Shown piece after piece: positions 7,996 through 16,845 of a stretch of DNA of 35,581 nt (within the stretch, counting starts at the first letter, position 1; every line of letters begins with the position of its first letter). The stretch is taken from positions 1-35,581 of the forward strand of contig URVC01000049.1 in the NCBI GenBank assembly GCA_900551245.1, in the 5' to 3' direction. Source of the stretch: an uncultured bacterium (GTDB taxonomy: Bacteria; Verrucomicrobiota; Lentisphaeria; Victivallales; Victivallaceae). The position numbers and the translations under genes were made by a program. The notes under the pieces are model-generated. The model was given only the letters and a program-made list of their open reading frames with translations. It made no database searches and was not told the origin of the DNA.

Positions 7996-10277
7996 AGTTC
8001 AAATCCACGAGGGTGGGATGGGAACGGACCAGTCGGACCGGTCCGAAGAGAGGAACACGCGAGTTTCAAATCCTAAGGAGGGATGGGGACGCACAAAGAG
8101 CGCGAGTTCTGGCTCTGGGTTTCAAGCGTTTCAAATCCACTAGGGTGGGATGGGGACTATCGGACGCCATTTCTTCAGCTATTCGACGCAAATGTTTCAA
8201 ATCCACTAGGGTGGGATGGGGACGGTTACGACTGCCGAAGCCGTGGCGGAGAACAAGGCGTTTCTAATCCACTAGGGTGGGATGGGGACTCAATAGGAAA
8301 GACTGAATAACCCTTAGTAGGCTATGTTTCTAATCCACTAGGGTGGGATGGGGACGTACTCAACAATCTTACCGGAGCGCGCGATGCGCTGGGTTTCTAA
8401 TCCACTAGGGTGGGATGGGGACTCGAGCGTCGCGGCCAGCTCGCGCAAGGCGGCTTTCAGTTTCTAATCCACTAGGGTGGGATGGGGACTCGTGCCTGAC
8501 AGCTTGATCGACGGGTTCCGATGGCGTTTCAAATCCACTAGGGTGGGATGGGGACTCCGACTGCTTGAAATCCCGCATTGCGGATCTGGAATGTTTCTAA
8601 TCCACTAGGGTGGGATGGGGACACGAACAATGTAAGCTATGTGCCGAAGTTGAATAAGTTTCTAATCCACTAGGGTGGGATGGGGACGAACTACTACACG
8701 AAAGCGGAAATCGACGAAAGGTTGTTTCTAATCCACTAGGGTGGGATGGGGACGCGAGAAAGATTCTTACAAACCCAGTATTGATAGGGTTTCTAATCCA
8801 CTAGGGTGGGATGGGGACCGGATCCGGCCGCGGTTCGCCCTCCCAGGAGCCGCGTTTCTAATCCACTAGGGTGGGATGGGGACTGCAAACGCGTCACTCT
8901 CTATAGTTGTCACGCTGTGGTTTCTAATCCACTAGGGTGGGATGGGGACGAAAAATTGACGACATCGACCGACGAGTTCGAGAAAAGTTTCTAATCCACT
9001 AGGGTGGGATGGGGACGCCGTCCGCCGGAAACTCTCGAAGAGGCAAAGCATAGTTTCTAATCCACTAGGGTGGGATGGGGACACGCAATGTTGTTTTTGG
9101 TGCGCGATCTGGCGGATGTTTCTAATCCACTAGGGTGGGATGGGGACGCCGCCGGAAGTCTGTTCGTACTCGCTCAAAAGGTGTTTCTAATCCACTAGGG
9201 TGGGATGGGGACACAATTTCCCGGTTCCCTAATCTGTTTTCTTTAATGGGTTTCTAATCCACTAGGGTGGGATGGGGACACGGTGGAAAATGCGACCATT
9301 GCCGGGCTGGTGGTGCGTTTCTAATCCACTAGGGTGGGATGGGGACGTATCCGAACGGCGGATTTCCGGACGGCCACTCGCCAGTTTCTAATCCACTAGG
9401 GTGGGATGGGGACGTTATGGCATTCTCGTATCGCGGCGATGTCTTCCGAATGTTTCTAATCCACTAGGGTGGGATGGGGACCCGAAAAACTCGAATGACA
9501 CCTTGAAACTTACAACCAGTTTCTAATCCACTAGGGTGGGATGGGGACGTTGTATCCCTCCCCCGCGGTCGCTTCGGTCATCACCGTTTCTAATCCACTA
9601 GGGTGGGATGGGGACTCAATGGCGAGACCGGCATGTGGCACTGCCACAACTGGTTTCTAATCCACTAGGGTGGGATGGGGACACACGATTCGCGATAAAA
9701 TGATGTCGATTGCCGAAGGTTTCTAATCCACTAGGGTGGGATGGGGACAATAGGGAACAAAATCCGCTCTCGTTTTTTTAACTGGTTTCTAATCCACTAG
9801 GGTGGGATGGGGACTCGCCAGCGCCTGAACCCGGCGGTTTGCATTTCCGTTGTTTCTAATCCACTAGGGTGGGATGGGGACCCGCGCAGCCCGTCCGACC
9901 ATCGCCGCCCTCATCGAGTTTCTAATCCACTAGGGTGGGATGGGGACCGGTACGCGACCGAGATCGGAAGCCGGTTTAAATTGGTTTCTAATCCACTAGG
10001 GTGGGATGGGGACCTCCGCCGTAAGGTCGCGGATTTCCAGCATGATTTGTTTCTAATCCACTAGGGTGGGATGGGGACTTTTTGAGGAACTGGAAGAGCA
10101 TTTTTTCTGACCTAGTTTCTAATCCACTAGGGTGGGATGGGGACGAAGTCGTCACCTTGAGGGTGACCGGGATCAAAGCGGTTTCTAATCCACTAGGGTG
10201 GGATGGGGACGTACGCAACGGCACATGTTGTGAAGCGGAAGAGAAGGGTTTCTAATCCACTAGGGTGGGATGGGGAC
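7996..10277 (-). CRISPR. CRISPR array, 35 repeats and 34 spacers
   Basis: A 30-bp repeat recurs every 65-68 bp, with spacers of 35-38 bp. In transcribed (minus) orientation the repeat begins GTCCCCATCCCACCC and ends GTGGATTAGAAAC. CCAC and GTGG form a short stem around CCTA, leaving the eight-base tail TTAGAAAC typical of a Cas6-made crRNA 5' handle. The two leftmost repeats (7996-8025 and 8063-8090) are degenerate, marking the trailer. Repeats at 8128, 8194 and 8526 share one variant base (TTTGAAAC tail), while the others that I read are uniform. The leader therefore lies on the right, next to cas2. No duplicated spacer was noticed; targets cannot be told without a search. Confidence 0.99.
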
Positions 10278-10521
10278 CCGTGGCTTTGAGGCCGCAGATC
10301 AGTATTTCAATACAATTTTCAACGTCGCCGTTGATGAAAGTTAAACCGCTTGATAATATAGTGTTGCTGTAAAAAAAATCAACTTGATTCGGTTTTCAAA
10401 CAACTCGAATATCCCAGAAAAACAATATGCTCTTTCTGTCGGTATTCAATCATGCAATATTTTTACTGTCAACAAATTAAATATGATATTTCTTGCTCCG
10501 GACGATTGTTCTCTGTGATAG
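10278..10521 (-). promoter_or_regulatory. CRISPR leader
   Basis: AT-rich 244-bp gap between the cas2 stop and the first intact repeat, on the conserved-repeat side of the array. It contains the promoter at 10444-10472 and no ORF of note. Its position and composition, with degenerate repeats at the other end of the array, identify it as the leader where new spacers would be added. Confidence 0.85.
10444..10472 (-). promoter_or_regulatory. Predicted pre-crRNA promoter
   Basis: On the minus strand TTGACA (10472-10467) and TTGAAT (10449-10444) are exactly 17 bases apart, with an extended -10 (TGA before TTGAAT). Transcription would start near 10437, about 160 bases before the first repeat. Confidence 0.6.
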
Positions 10522-10782
10522 TCATATGATGTTGGATATGTTTCCTTTCATCTCTCCCAGTTGCTCGCGCCGGAGCAATTTCTCGCTTTCAACGGAATAC
10601 AAAGTAATATGGCTGTCTGCCGCACGAGTTTCATTTAATAGATTCTTGATTTTAATGAATTGTGAATAGGTGACATTCCCTTCAAAAACCGAATTCTGAT
10701 TCCAGAAAAGATACTTTTTCAACAACTTGTGCAATTTGACGCAGTTGTCATGTTCGGTGTCATACACGATAATGAGATACAT
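10522..10782 (-). CDS. cas2: CRISPR-associated endoribonuclease-fold protein Cas2
   Basis: 86 residues, the usual Cas2 size. It begins MYLIIVYDTEHDNC, the family's first beta strand with the conserved Asp, followed by a basic helix (LHKLLKKYLFWNQNSVFEG) that matches the ferredoxin-like fold. Cas2 dimers bridge two Cas1 dimers in the spacer-integration complex. The gene starts one base after the cas1 stop and is the last cas gene before the leader, as expected for the adaptation module. Confidence 0.95.
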   Translation of the reverse strand: MYLIIVYDTEHDNCVKLHKLLKKYLFWNQNSVFEGNVTYSQFIKIKNLLNETRAADSHITLYSVESEKLLRREQLGEMKGNISNII

Positions 10783-10783
10783 T

Positions 10784-11830
10784 TCAGTATTCGATCCGAT
10801 ATGGTTTGTATTCCCTGCCTTCCAACAAATAATTCACCAGCTTGTAGCAATCCAGCCGCAACAGCTGACGATACGATACTGAGCGGTTCAATGCCGGACA
10901 ATGGACTGTCTGACGCAGCCCCTGATCCCATTCCTGAAGAATCTTCTGTCGCGCATTATCTGTCAGCAGAAAACCATTGCTGTATTTCCGGAAGTCTTTG
11001 TCCCCAACCATCCGACAGCCCCAGAGGCGGAACAACAATCGATCCACCAGCAATGGTTTGAATGGCTCCACCAGATCCAACGCCAGAGAATACCGGCGCG
11101 TCTGAGGCGTATGAAGATAGGAGATCCCGGGATAGAGTGCCGTCCGGTACAACTCGCTGACACAGGCGGTATAAAGCAGGCTGTTCAAAAAGGAGAGCAG
11201 CGCATTCAAGGGATTATCCGCCGGATGATAGACGCGTTTAAACGGTGCTGCTAGGTTACCCAGCCATACGGGCCATGCCTGATAATAGATTCGTCGGACG
11301 TTGCCTTCCAGCCCCATTAGTTCTTCCGGTGTAGTCCGGTTCGACAGCTCTTCGGAAAAACGATGGATTGTTTCTGCCGCTTCTTCCAGACCGCCTTTCC
11401 GGCGTTGGTAGTAAAGCACGATTGACCGGATGTTGTGAAATGTCGCTTCCAGCAGGGCGCGACAGATGGCAAGACGCTCTTCCGGGGTTCGGTATGCTTC
11501 TCCCTGGCGGATCACCAGATCGCCGCTGAGTTGTTCCGCGTGAGGAAACAACGTCCCGGTATGGTGCCCAAACCAGTTGAAGAAGTGGATCGGGATCTTT
11601 CGACTGTTCAAAAAGTTTATCAACTTGGAGTTCAGCGTGATTTCCCCGAAAACGTAGACCGCGTCCACACTCTCCACCGGGAGAAAGTGAACTGCTTCAG
11701 CCGGTTTTTCATCCAGCGCTTCCTCTTCCTGGTCCGGCGGCGTTTCTTCCGGCGGCAGTGCGGTTTTCTCGAAACGCAACGTATTGTCATGGCGCCGTAA
11801 GCGGCCGGACTTGGTCAGATAAAGGTTCAT
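10784..11830 (-). CDS. cas1: CRISPR integrase Cas1
   Basis: 348 residues. Metal-binding residues are present: Glu175 in MGLEGNVRR, His240 in YLHTP and Glu255 in LDLVEPFKP. The N-terminal beta domain (about 1-90) includes the typical VYVFGEITLNSKLINFL. Between strands at residues 24-46 sits an acidic, Pro/Glu-rich insertion (TALPPEETPPDQEEEALDEK) that I do not associate with ordinary Cas1 proteins, and it probably forms a flexible loop. The ATG overlaps the cas4 stop in an ATGA arrangement. With Cas2 it integrates new spacers at the leader end. Complete and apparently functional. Confidence 0.97.
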   Translation of the reverse strand: MNLYLTKSGRLRRHDNTLRFEKTALPPEETPPDQEEEALDEKPAEAVHFLPVESVDAVYVFGEITLNSKLINFLNSRKIPIHFFNWFGHHTGTLFPHAEQLSGDLVIRQGEAYRTPEERLAICRALLEATFHNIRSIVLYYQRRKGGLEEAAETIHRFSEELSNRTTPEELMGLEGNVRRIYYQAWPVWLGNLAAPFKRVYHPADNPLNALLSFLNSLLYTACVSELYRTALYPGISYLHTPQTRRYSLALDLVEPFKPLLVDRLLFRLWGCRMVGDKDFRKYSNGFLLTDNARQKILQEWDQGLRQTVHCPALNRSVSYRQLLRLDCYKLVNYLLEGREYKPYRIEY

Positions 11831-12315
11831 AGAAAACAGAGCTCCTCATACGCACAACGTCTGCAGTAAGAGCGACGGATTGCCGCCGGTAACGGACCGG
11901 CAAGCAGCCGTTCACACGCGTCCCGATCGCTCTCCACCTGCCGTAAAGCGGCCTCATCCCACTCCACCGTCACGGTTTTCCGTTTCCCGGGATAGTGGAG
12001 TATCGCCCGACTGGCCCGGATTCCGCGGGCGTTGAGATAATAGAGATAGTAACGCACTTGCGCCTCATCCCCGCCACCGGGAGCTTCCCCGTGTTTTGTT
12101 TCATGAATAACACCGTCTTTGAAGTCCGCCCAGTCAAGCACCCCGGCCTCGCCGATGGGAATTTCCTTCTCTTCGCGGGAAAAACTCGTTTCTCCGAGCA
12201 AGGCTCCCAGTTGAACGAGATCGCTCTCGTGTTCCAGACGGATTCCGTGGCGGAACAGCCAGAGTTTGCGGGGGCAGACATGCAGGTAATTGAGATCGGT
12301 GCCGGTAAGCTCCAC
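11827..12315 (-). CDS. cas4: CRISPR-associated exonuclease Cas4
   Basis: Start chosen at GTG 12315, because GAGGGAGG (12330-12323) is a strong ribosome binding site seven bases before it, and the protein then begins ELTGTDLNYLHVCPRKLWLF as Cas4 proteins do. A TTG at 12336 would lie upstream of that site. 162 residues. Cys14 and the C-terminal cluster Cys151, Cys154 and Cys160 (CRRCAYEELC) would hold the iron-sulfur cluster, and the RecB-type nuclease motif is seen in LDWADFKDGVIHETKHG. Cas4 trims prespacers and selects those with a correct PAM. It sits between cas3 and cas1, overlapping cas1 by four bases. Confidence 0.93.
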   Translation of the reverse strand: MELTGTDLNYLHVCPRKLWLFRHGIRLEHESDLVQLGALLGETSFSREEKEIPIGEAGVLDWADFKDGVIHETKHGEAPGGGDEAQVRYYLYYLNARGIRASRAILHYPGKRKTVTVEWDEAALRQVESDRDACERLLAGPLPAAIRRSYCRRCAYEELCFL

Positions 12316-12328
12316 GGATTTTCCTCCC

Positions 12329-14710
12329 TCATACAATCATCGCTGCCGCCAGATAGACCGGCAGCTCGTCGGGATACGAAATCCGGCCGACCGGTTCCCC
12401 TAGACCGAGTTCCGGAAGTACGGCGGAGGCGGGAGCAATTCTGCGATCGTTCACCAGTGCCAGAAACTGTTTCCGCTCCTCCGGGGTGCTGCTGTCGGTC
12501 GCGATCTTTCCGTTTAATTTGGAGAGCTGATCGAAAATCTCCTGCGATTCGACGAGGACAAGTTCACGGCCCCGCTCTTCTCCAAAGAGTTCCGCCACCC
12601 ACTGCGTGTTTTCAAACGTGCAGCCGAGCGTCTGCGGCGAAGACGCCGGAATCGAAAGCCATTTCTCCATGAGGCCGGAGGCGGAAAGGCGGGCGAACAC
12701 ATTTCGTTGAATTTCGGAGAGTTTCGCCGACAGGTCGGAGTCGCGCAGAACGGTGTCCTCCTCCCATTTCCGGAAGAACTCCTCCTCCTGCTTCAAGAAT
12801 TTCAACTCCTCCCGGTAAATCCGGTCGAAGGGCGGTGTCTTCAGCCGGAGATCATGATTCTGCTGAACCTCCAGCAGCCGGGTCCGGGTGCTGAAGCCAT
12901 CCTCGTCAACCAGCGCAAAAACCTTGACTTTGCACGGCTCGGCCCTCCCGTTCCGTCCGACCCGGCCGCCCCGCTGAATCGTTGCCGCCAGCCCTTGAAA
13001 ATCGATCAGGGCCGCATCGAAATCCAGATCAACCCCGACTTCGATCATCTGCGTGGAAATCAGTGTGACCGGACGACGTTTCATCGCTTCCCGGCAGCAG
13101 AGAATCAGTTCCCGGCGCAATCCCGGCGGCACCAGTCCGTCCAGCCAGACCACGAGACGACCGGTTCCCGGCCGGCGCAGCTCCTCCAGCTGCTCCCATG
13201 GGGCAAACGGCTGCTGGAAAAATTTTCGCAGCGGCCAGCTCCCGGCGCCGATCAGATTGACCACCACCAGCAGATTCCGGGTGTCGGCGGCGTGGAATGC
13301 TTCGATCTGTTCCCCCAGCTCTGCGACGGAGAGTTCCCCCAGCGAGCGGTATATCCGCCGTTGATCGATCTCCGGTGCCCGGTAAACCGGCAGACTCTCT
13401 GCGGCGGGAATGCGGCGGGAATCCTCCAGATCCCAGAAAGGAAAGGGTTCCAGCGGCGTCGCCGATCCCAGAATGAATCTGCAATGGCATCGCCGGGCGT
13501 ATTCCCGCGCCATCCGGAAGAAAAAGGGCAGAATCACCTGCGGCAGTTTGTGAAACTCATCCAGAATCACCACCGCGTCATGCAGGCCGAGGCCGCGGAT
13601 GCAGCGGTTGCGGTCGGGGTGGCACATCGCCAGCAGCACCTGATTGAAGGTCGTGACATTGTAGGAGTGCTGAAACGGATGCTGTTCAATCTCCAGCGCC
13701 TCGGCGTCGTCGCCGTTGCCGTTCCGATTTTCCGGAACTGCGGCCGGGAGGGTGTGGCTCTCCCGCCGGCGGCAGTTCCAGATCTGCGCATCACAGTCGG
13801 AGAAATAGTCCTCGAAAACCTGATCCGCCACCGAGACCTGCGGTACGGCAAAGACAATCCGCCGGAATCCCTCTCGTTTCGCCAGCTGTTCTGCTCCGCG
13901 CAGCATCGCCTCGGTTTTTCCGAGTCCGGTCGGCGCATCGATGAAGTAAAAAATTCCCTCCGTCGCCGTCACCTTCAAAAACGACTCCCGCAGAAGGGTG
14001 CGGAGCTTCGCCACCGGCGAGTTGCCGGAAAAGGAGCGTTCCGGACGAGGACGGAATTCCTGTTCCGGAAAGGCGCTCCTCCACGATTCAACCGCCGCCG
14101 CCCGGCCGGACTGCCGTGCCGCGGAACGGTGATCCTGCAGGCACATGCGCCCCAGCAGAGAACGGCTGTGCAGACAGGCCTGCAGCCGGAGTTCCGGGGG
14201 GAGCGCCGCGCCGCACTCCCGGTTGAACTGCACCCGCGGTTCGCGGGAGCTCCGCGGGGCGATCTCCTCCAGGCGGCGCCATGCCTTTTCCAGAACCGTT
14301 TCCGGCAGTTCCGGAAGCAGTGATGCGATTCCTCCGTCGCGGTCCAGGGCGAACGCCTTCGCCTGAGGATCACCCGCAATCAGCGCAAGACTGTCGAGTT
14401 GTGCCGTGCCGAGCTGTTGCAGCGCGGTGTGGTGCGCCGCGGCGGTATGAAGCGCGACCAGACTCCAGTACGCGGCGTTGTCTCCTCCACGTTCCAGCAG
14501 CAGAAGCGCGGCAAAGACGCCGCCCGCCGCCGCGTGCTGGTGGGGCGAGGCGGAGGCGGCGCCGGTGATGTACGCCTGCCACGCCTTCGTCGCCTTCCCG
14601 AGATCGTGACAGGCGCAGATAATCCGCTCCTCCGGCGTTTCCGCCGCCGTCATGACCTCTGCGAGGTGTTCGCGCAAATCGGAGTCGATTCCGTGGCTGA
14701 AGAGCTTCAA
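12329..14710 (-). CDS. cas3: CRISPR nuclease-helicase Cas3 (HD fused to helicase)
   Basis: 793 residues. N-terminal HD nuclease domain: His15, the His35-Asp36 pair in ACHDLGK, His57/His59 and the His93-His94 region. Superfamily 2 helicase: Walker A APTGLGKTE at 259-267, DEFH at 374-377 (Walker B, DEAH variant), SAT at 406-408, and motif VI QRGGRVGRNGR at 569-579. Cas3 is recruited by Cascade bound to target DNA, then nicks and degrades the non-target strand. It overlaps the cas5 stop by four bases (ATGA); 13 bases separate its stop from the cas4 start, and the cas4 ribosome binding site lies across that end. All motifs are intact. Confidence 0.96.
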   Translation of the reverse strand: MKLFSHGIDSDLREHLAEVMTAAETPEERIICACHDLGKATKAWQAYITGAASASPHQHAAAGGVFAALLLLERGGDNAAYWSLVALHTAAAHHTALQQLGTAQLDSLALIAGDPQAKAFALDRDGGIASLLPELPETVLEKAWRRLEEIAPRSSREPRVQFNRECGAALPPELRLQACLHSRSLLGRMCLQDHRSAARQSGRAAAVESWRSAFPEQEFRPRPERSFSGNSPVAKLRTLLRESFLKVTATEGIFYFIDAPTGLGKTEAMLRGAEQLAKREGFRRIVFAVPQVSVADQVFEDYFSDCDAQIWNCRRRESHTLPAAVPENRNGNGDDAEALEIEQHPFQHSYNVTTFNQVLLAMCHPDRNRCIRGLGLHDAVVILDEFHKLPQVILPFFFRMAREYARRCHCRFILGSATPLEPFPFWDLEDSRRIPAAESLPVYRAPEIDQRRIYRSLGELSVAELGEQIEAFHAADTRNLLVVVNLIGAGSWPLRKFFQQPFAPWEQLEELRRPGTGRLVVWLDGLVPPGLRRELILCCREAMKRRPVTLISTQMIEVGVDLDFDAALIDFQGLAATIQRGGRVGRNGRAEPCKVKVFALVDEDGFSTRTRLLEVQQNHDLRLKTPPFDRIYREELKFLKQEEEFFRKWEEDTVLRDSDLSAKLSEIQRNVFARLSASGLMEKWLSIPASSPQTLGCTFENTQWVAELFGEERGRELVLVESQEIFDQLSKLNGKIATDSSTPEERKQFLALVNDRRIAPASAVLPELGLGEPVGRISYPDELPVYLAAAMIV

Positions 14711-15435
14711 GAGACCGCCTCCGTTTTCCGGACCCAGCCGCGCACAAACGGAGTTTCCTGCCGGATGCCGGGGTTCTCCGGCGTCGGGTAGATCCAGTAT
14801 CCGTCGCTCTCAATCCGCTCGAAGCACTCGTTCGCGTTGACGATGTGCCGGGAGAACGGAACCGCTTCCCCCAGAGGAATTCCGTCGACGTGAAACGCCC
14901 AGTCTGCACTCTCCGGCAACTCTCCGGCAATCCGCACCTTCCGCACGATCGCCCGGCAGAAGGAGGCGCCGAGCGCCAGCGGGAAGGCCGGCTGCCGCAA
15001 CGCTTCCGCCAGTTTCCCGGCTGCCGGTTCGGGCAGGCGTACGGCGACCTCGTACGCCGGATTGTGAATCACCTGCTGCTGAATCCGCAGATTTTCCAGC
15101 TTGCCGATCTCCTTGCAGCCATTGACATTCCAGGGGGCGCGGACCGGAATCCCTCCGATCCAGCGGCAGGCGACGTGGAAATCGTTCTCCTCCTCCCAGG
15201 CGAGAAGCTCCGGCGATACCGGCCACGGCAACCCCTTTTTATCCAGCTGTTTCAGGAGTTTCGCATCCGGCGCCTTGGCCGCGGTGGAACGGGGAGAGGC
15301 GAAGCCGAGCGCCGCCCCGCAGATTCCGGCCAGATTGCCCGGCGCCGGGCCGAGGCAGGAGTAACTGCCCATCGAGTCGTAGACGTTGCGCCACAACGCC
15401 ATATCTCCGGCAAGTTCAAAGATCAGAATGCTCAT
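14707..15435 (-). CDS. cas5: Cascade subunit Cas5
   Basis: Start set at ATG 15435, which overlaps the cas7 stop (ATGA) and begins MSILIFELAGDMALWRNVYD. The open frame runs further upstream, but that part is antisense-like shadow within cas7. 242 residues. The Gly/Pro segment GPAPGNLAGICGAALGFASP near residues 32-51 is the usual N-terminal signature of Cas5. In type I-B this RAMP protein caps the crRNA 5' handle and contacts Cas8. Its place between cas7 and cas3 is canonical. Confidence 0.88.
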   Translation of the reverse strand: MSILIFELAGDMALWRNVYDSMGSYSCLGPAPGNLAGICGAALGFASPRSTAAKAPDAKLLKQLDKKGLPWPVSPELLAWEEENDFHVACRWIGGIPVRAPWNVNGCKEIGKLENLRIQQQVIHNPAYEVAVRLPEPAAGKLAEALRQPAFPLALGASFCRAIVRKVRIAGELPESADWAFHVDGIPLGEAVPFSRHIVNANECFERIESDGYWIYPTPENPGIRQETPFVRGWVRKTEAVS

Positions 15436-16394
15436 GCTCCGGCTCCGGGCAGCGGCACCGGGAAGTTGGCCGCCTGATGTTTGAGGAATACAGTTTGGTC
15501 GTTGCAGTTCCAGCCTGCCAGATAACCCGGCAGCAGGTTTTCCAGCGCGGCGACGGCGCCGGAGTGGCTCTTGATCCGCTTCTCCTCCAGCAGATCGTAG
15601 AGCGAGGCGGGATTGGCGTAACTCACTTCGCCGGTCGGCAGCCAGCCGACGAGGAACTGCGCGAACTGCGAACGCTGGGTGAAGGAGGGATAACGGTCGC
15701 TGGAGTAGGCGCGCCACATCCCGTTGGCCAGCGCTTCGATCCAGCGGGCCGCGCCGTTGTTCTGCCAGTCGATCAGTTGATTGCCGGAGGCGTTGATCCG
15801 CAGCATGTTGAGATTGATCTCCCACAGGGCGAGGAAAAAGCCGTATTCGAGAGAATCGACGGTGGCCGAACCGGCGGAATCCTTGACGCGGTTCTCCTTG
15901 TCCAGCGTCGGGAATGCGTTGTTGCGCCCGAGGGAATAGATTTCGCAGTCGTGAAACGTCACCGGGCGGAACAGGGTGTTGACCGCATTGGTGACGTTGA
16001 AATTTTCTCCCTTGACCGCGTGGACGTACCCGAAAAGCGGCAGATCCAACGTGTTGTACAGCGCGTCATGCATATCCGGCTTGCTGATTCCGGCGGCCTC
16101 GCGGATCTTCTTGAGCCGCAACTCAAAGTTGCAGGGGTTTCCCGCTTCATCCTCCTTCTCGTAAAAGACCGTCTCCGTCCCATGCGGCAGATGTTCCGCC
16201 ACGGCGTAGGCTTTGAGGCCGCGGCGGACGTGGTGCTTGATGTGGACGTCGCTGGTGAACACCTGACCGGTTTCGTCGTTCATCCGCAGTGTGCTGCTGT
16301 ACGGGTCGAGATTGGGACGCGCCTGAATGGCTTCAAACCCGAACAGAAGATAGGCGTTGCCGGTTGCGGGGAGCGTGGAGTTGACCTTAATCAT
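15432..16394 (-). CDS. cas7: Cascade backbone subunit Cas7 (Csh2-like)
   Basis: 320 residues. AGAGGTG lies five bases before ATG 16394. The N-terminus (LFGFEAIQARPNLDPY, then TSDVHIKHHVRRGLKAYA) matches the Cas7/Csh2 pattern of an acidic NPD-like turn followed by a conserved DVxxKxxxR helix. Six or so copies coat the crRNA spacer. It overlaps the cas8 stop by eight bases and the cas5 start by four, so these subunits are translationally coupled. Confidence 0.93.
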   Translation of the reverse strand: MIKVNSTLPATGNAYLLFGFEAIQARPNLDPYSSTLRMNDETGQVFTSDVHIKHHVRRGLKAYAVAEHLPHGTETVFYEKEDEAGNPCNFELRLKKIREAAGISKPDMHDALYNTLDLPLFGYVHAVKGENFNVTNAVNTLFRPVTFHDCEIYSLGRNNAFPTLDKENRVKDSAGSATVDSLEYGFFLALWEINLNMLRINASGNQLIDWQNNGAARWIEALANGMWRAYSSDRYPSFTQRSQFAQFLVGWLPTGEVSYANPASLYDLLEEKRIKSHSGAVAALENLLPGYLAGWNCNDQTVFLKHQAANFPVPLPGAGA

Positions 16395-16845
16395 GTTTCA
16401 CCTCTTTGTTGTCATCCGATTTTTTCTCGTAGTAAACCATACCGCAAATCAGGCCGGAATTGAACGCATCCCGGCGGCTTTCCGGCAGCAGCGAACGGAG
16501 GAACGGCAGCAGACGGCAGTTGAAAAGCTGCTCTTTCTCCAGATTCATCAAAAGGCCGATTCCTTTTTCGAACACCCGGAAGAGCTCTTCTCCGCGCAGG
16601 CGTGACGGCTGCCGCCCCTGCGTGGCGGAGAACGCACGGCCCTGCTGTTGTACGGTCCAGCAGAGGTCATGAAGCAGCATGCCGGTCAGCGCGCCGCGCG
16701 CAAAGAGGGCGAAATCCTCTTCCGGAACGCCGGACCAGGCCATGCGGAGAAAGTTTTCGAATTTCGTTTTTTCTTTCTCTCGCAACAACTCATGCGCTTC
16801 ACCAAGCAGCGATTGCAACGTGGGGGGATGGATGGAACTTTTCAT
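16387..16845 (-). CDS. cas11: Predicted Cas11-like small subunit from an internal start in cas8
   Basis: Inside cas8, in the same frame, ATG 16845 is preceded at eight bases by AGGAG (16858-16854), which is better spaced than several true cas starts here. Translation from it would give 152 residues beginning MKSSIHPPTLQSLLGEAHEL, mostly helical, equal to Cas8 residues 507-658. In type I-B, I-C and I-D systems the small subunit Cas11 is known to be made in this way, and no separate cas11 gene is seen. Sequence-based prediction; expression not shown. Confidence 0.65.
   Translation of the reverse strand: MKSSIHPPTLQSLLGEAHELLREKEKTKFENFLRMAWSGVPEEDFALFARGALTGMLLHDLCWTVQQQGRAFSATQGRQPSRLRGEELFRVFEKGIGLLMNLEKEQLFNCRLLPFLRSLLPESRRDAFNSGLICGMVYYEKKSDDNKEVKHD

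Noticed and set aside
7980..8310. Repeated-peptide ORFs (SNPLGWDGD units)
   Set aside because: They are translations of CRISPR repeats in the antisense direction, not genes.
12707..14323. 538-residue plus-strand frame opposite cas3
   Set aside because: Shadow of cas3, whose nuclease and helicase motifs are all in the minus-strand frame.
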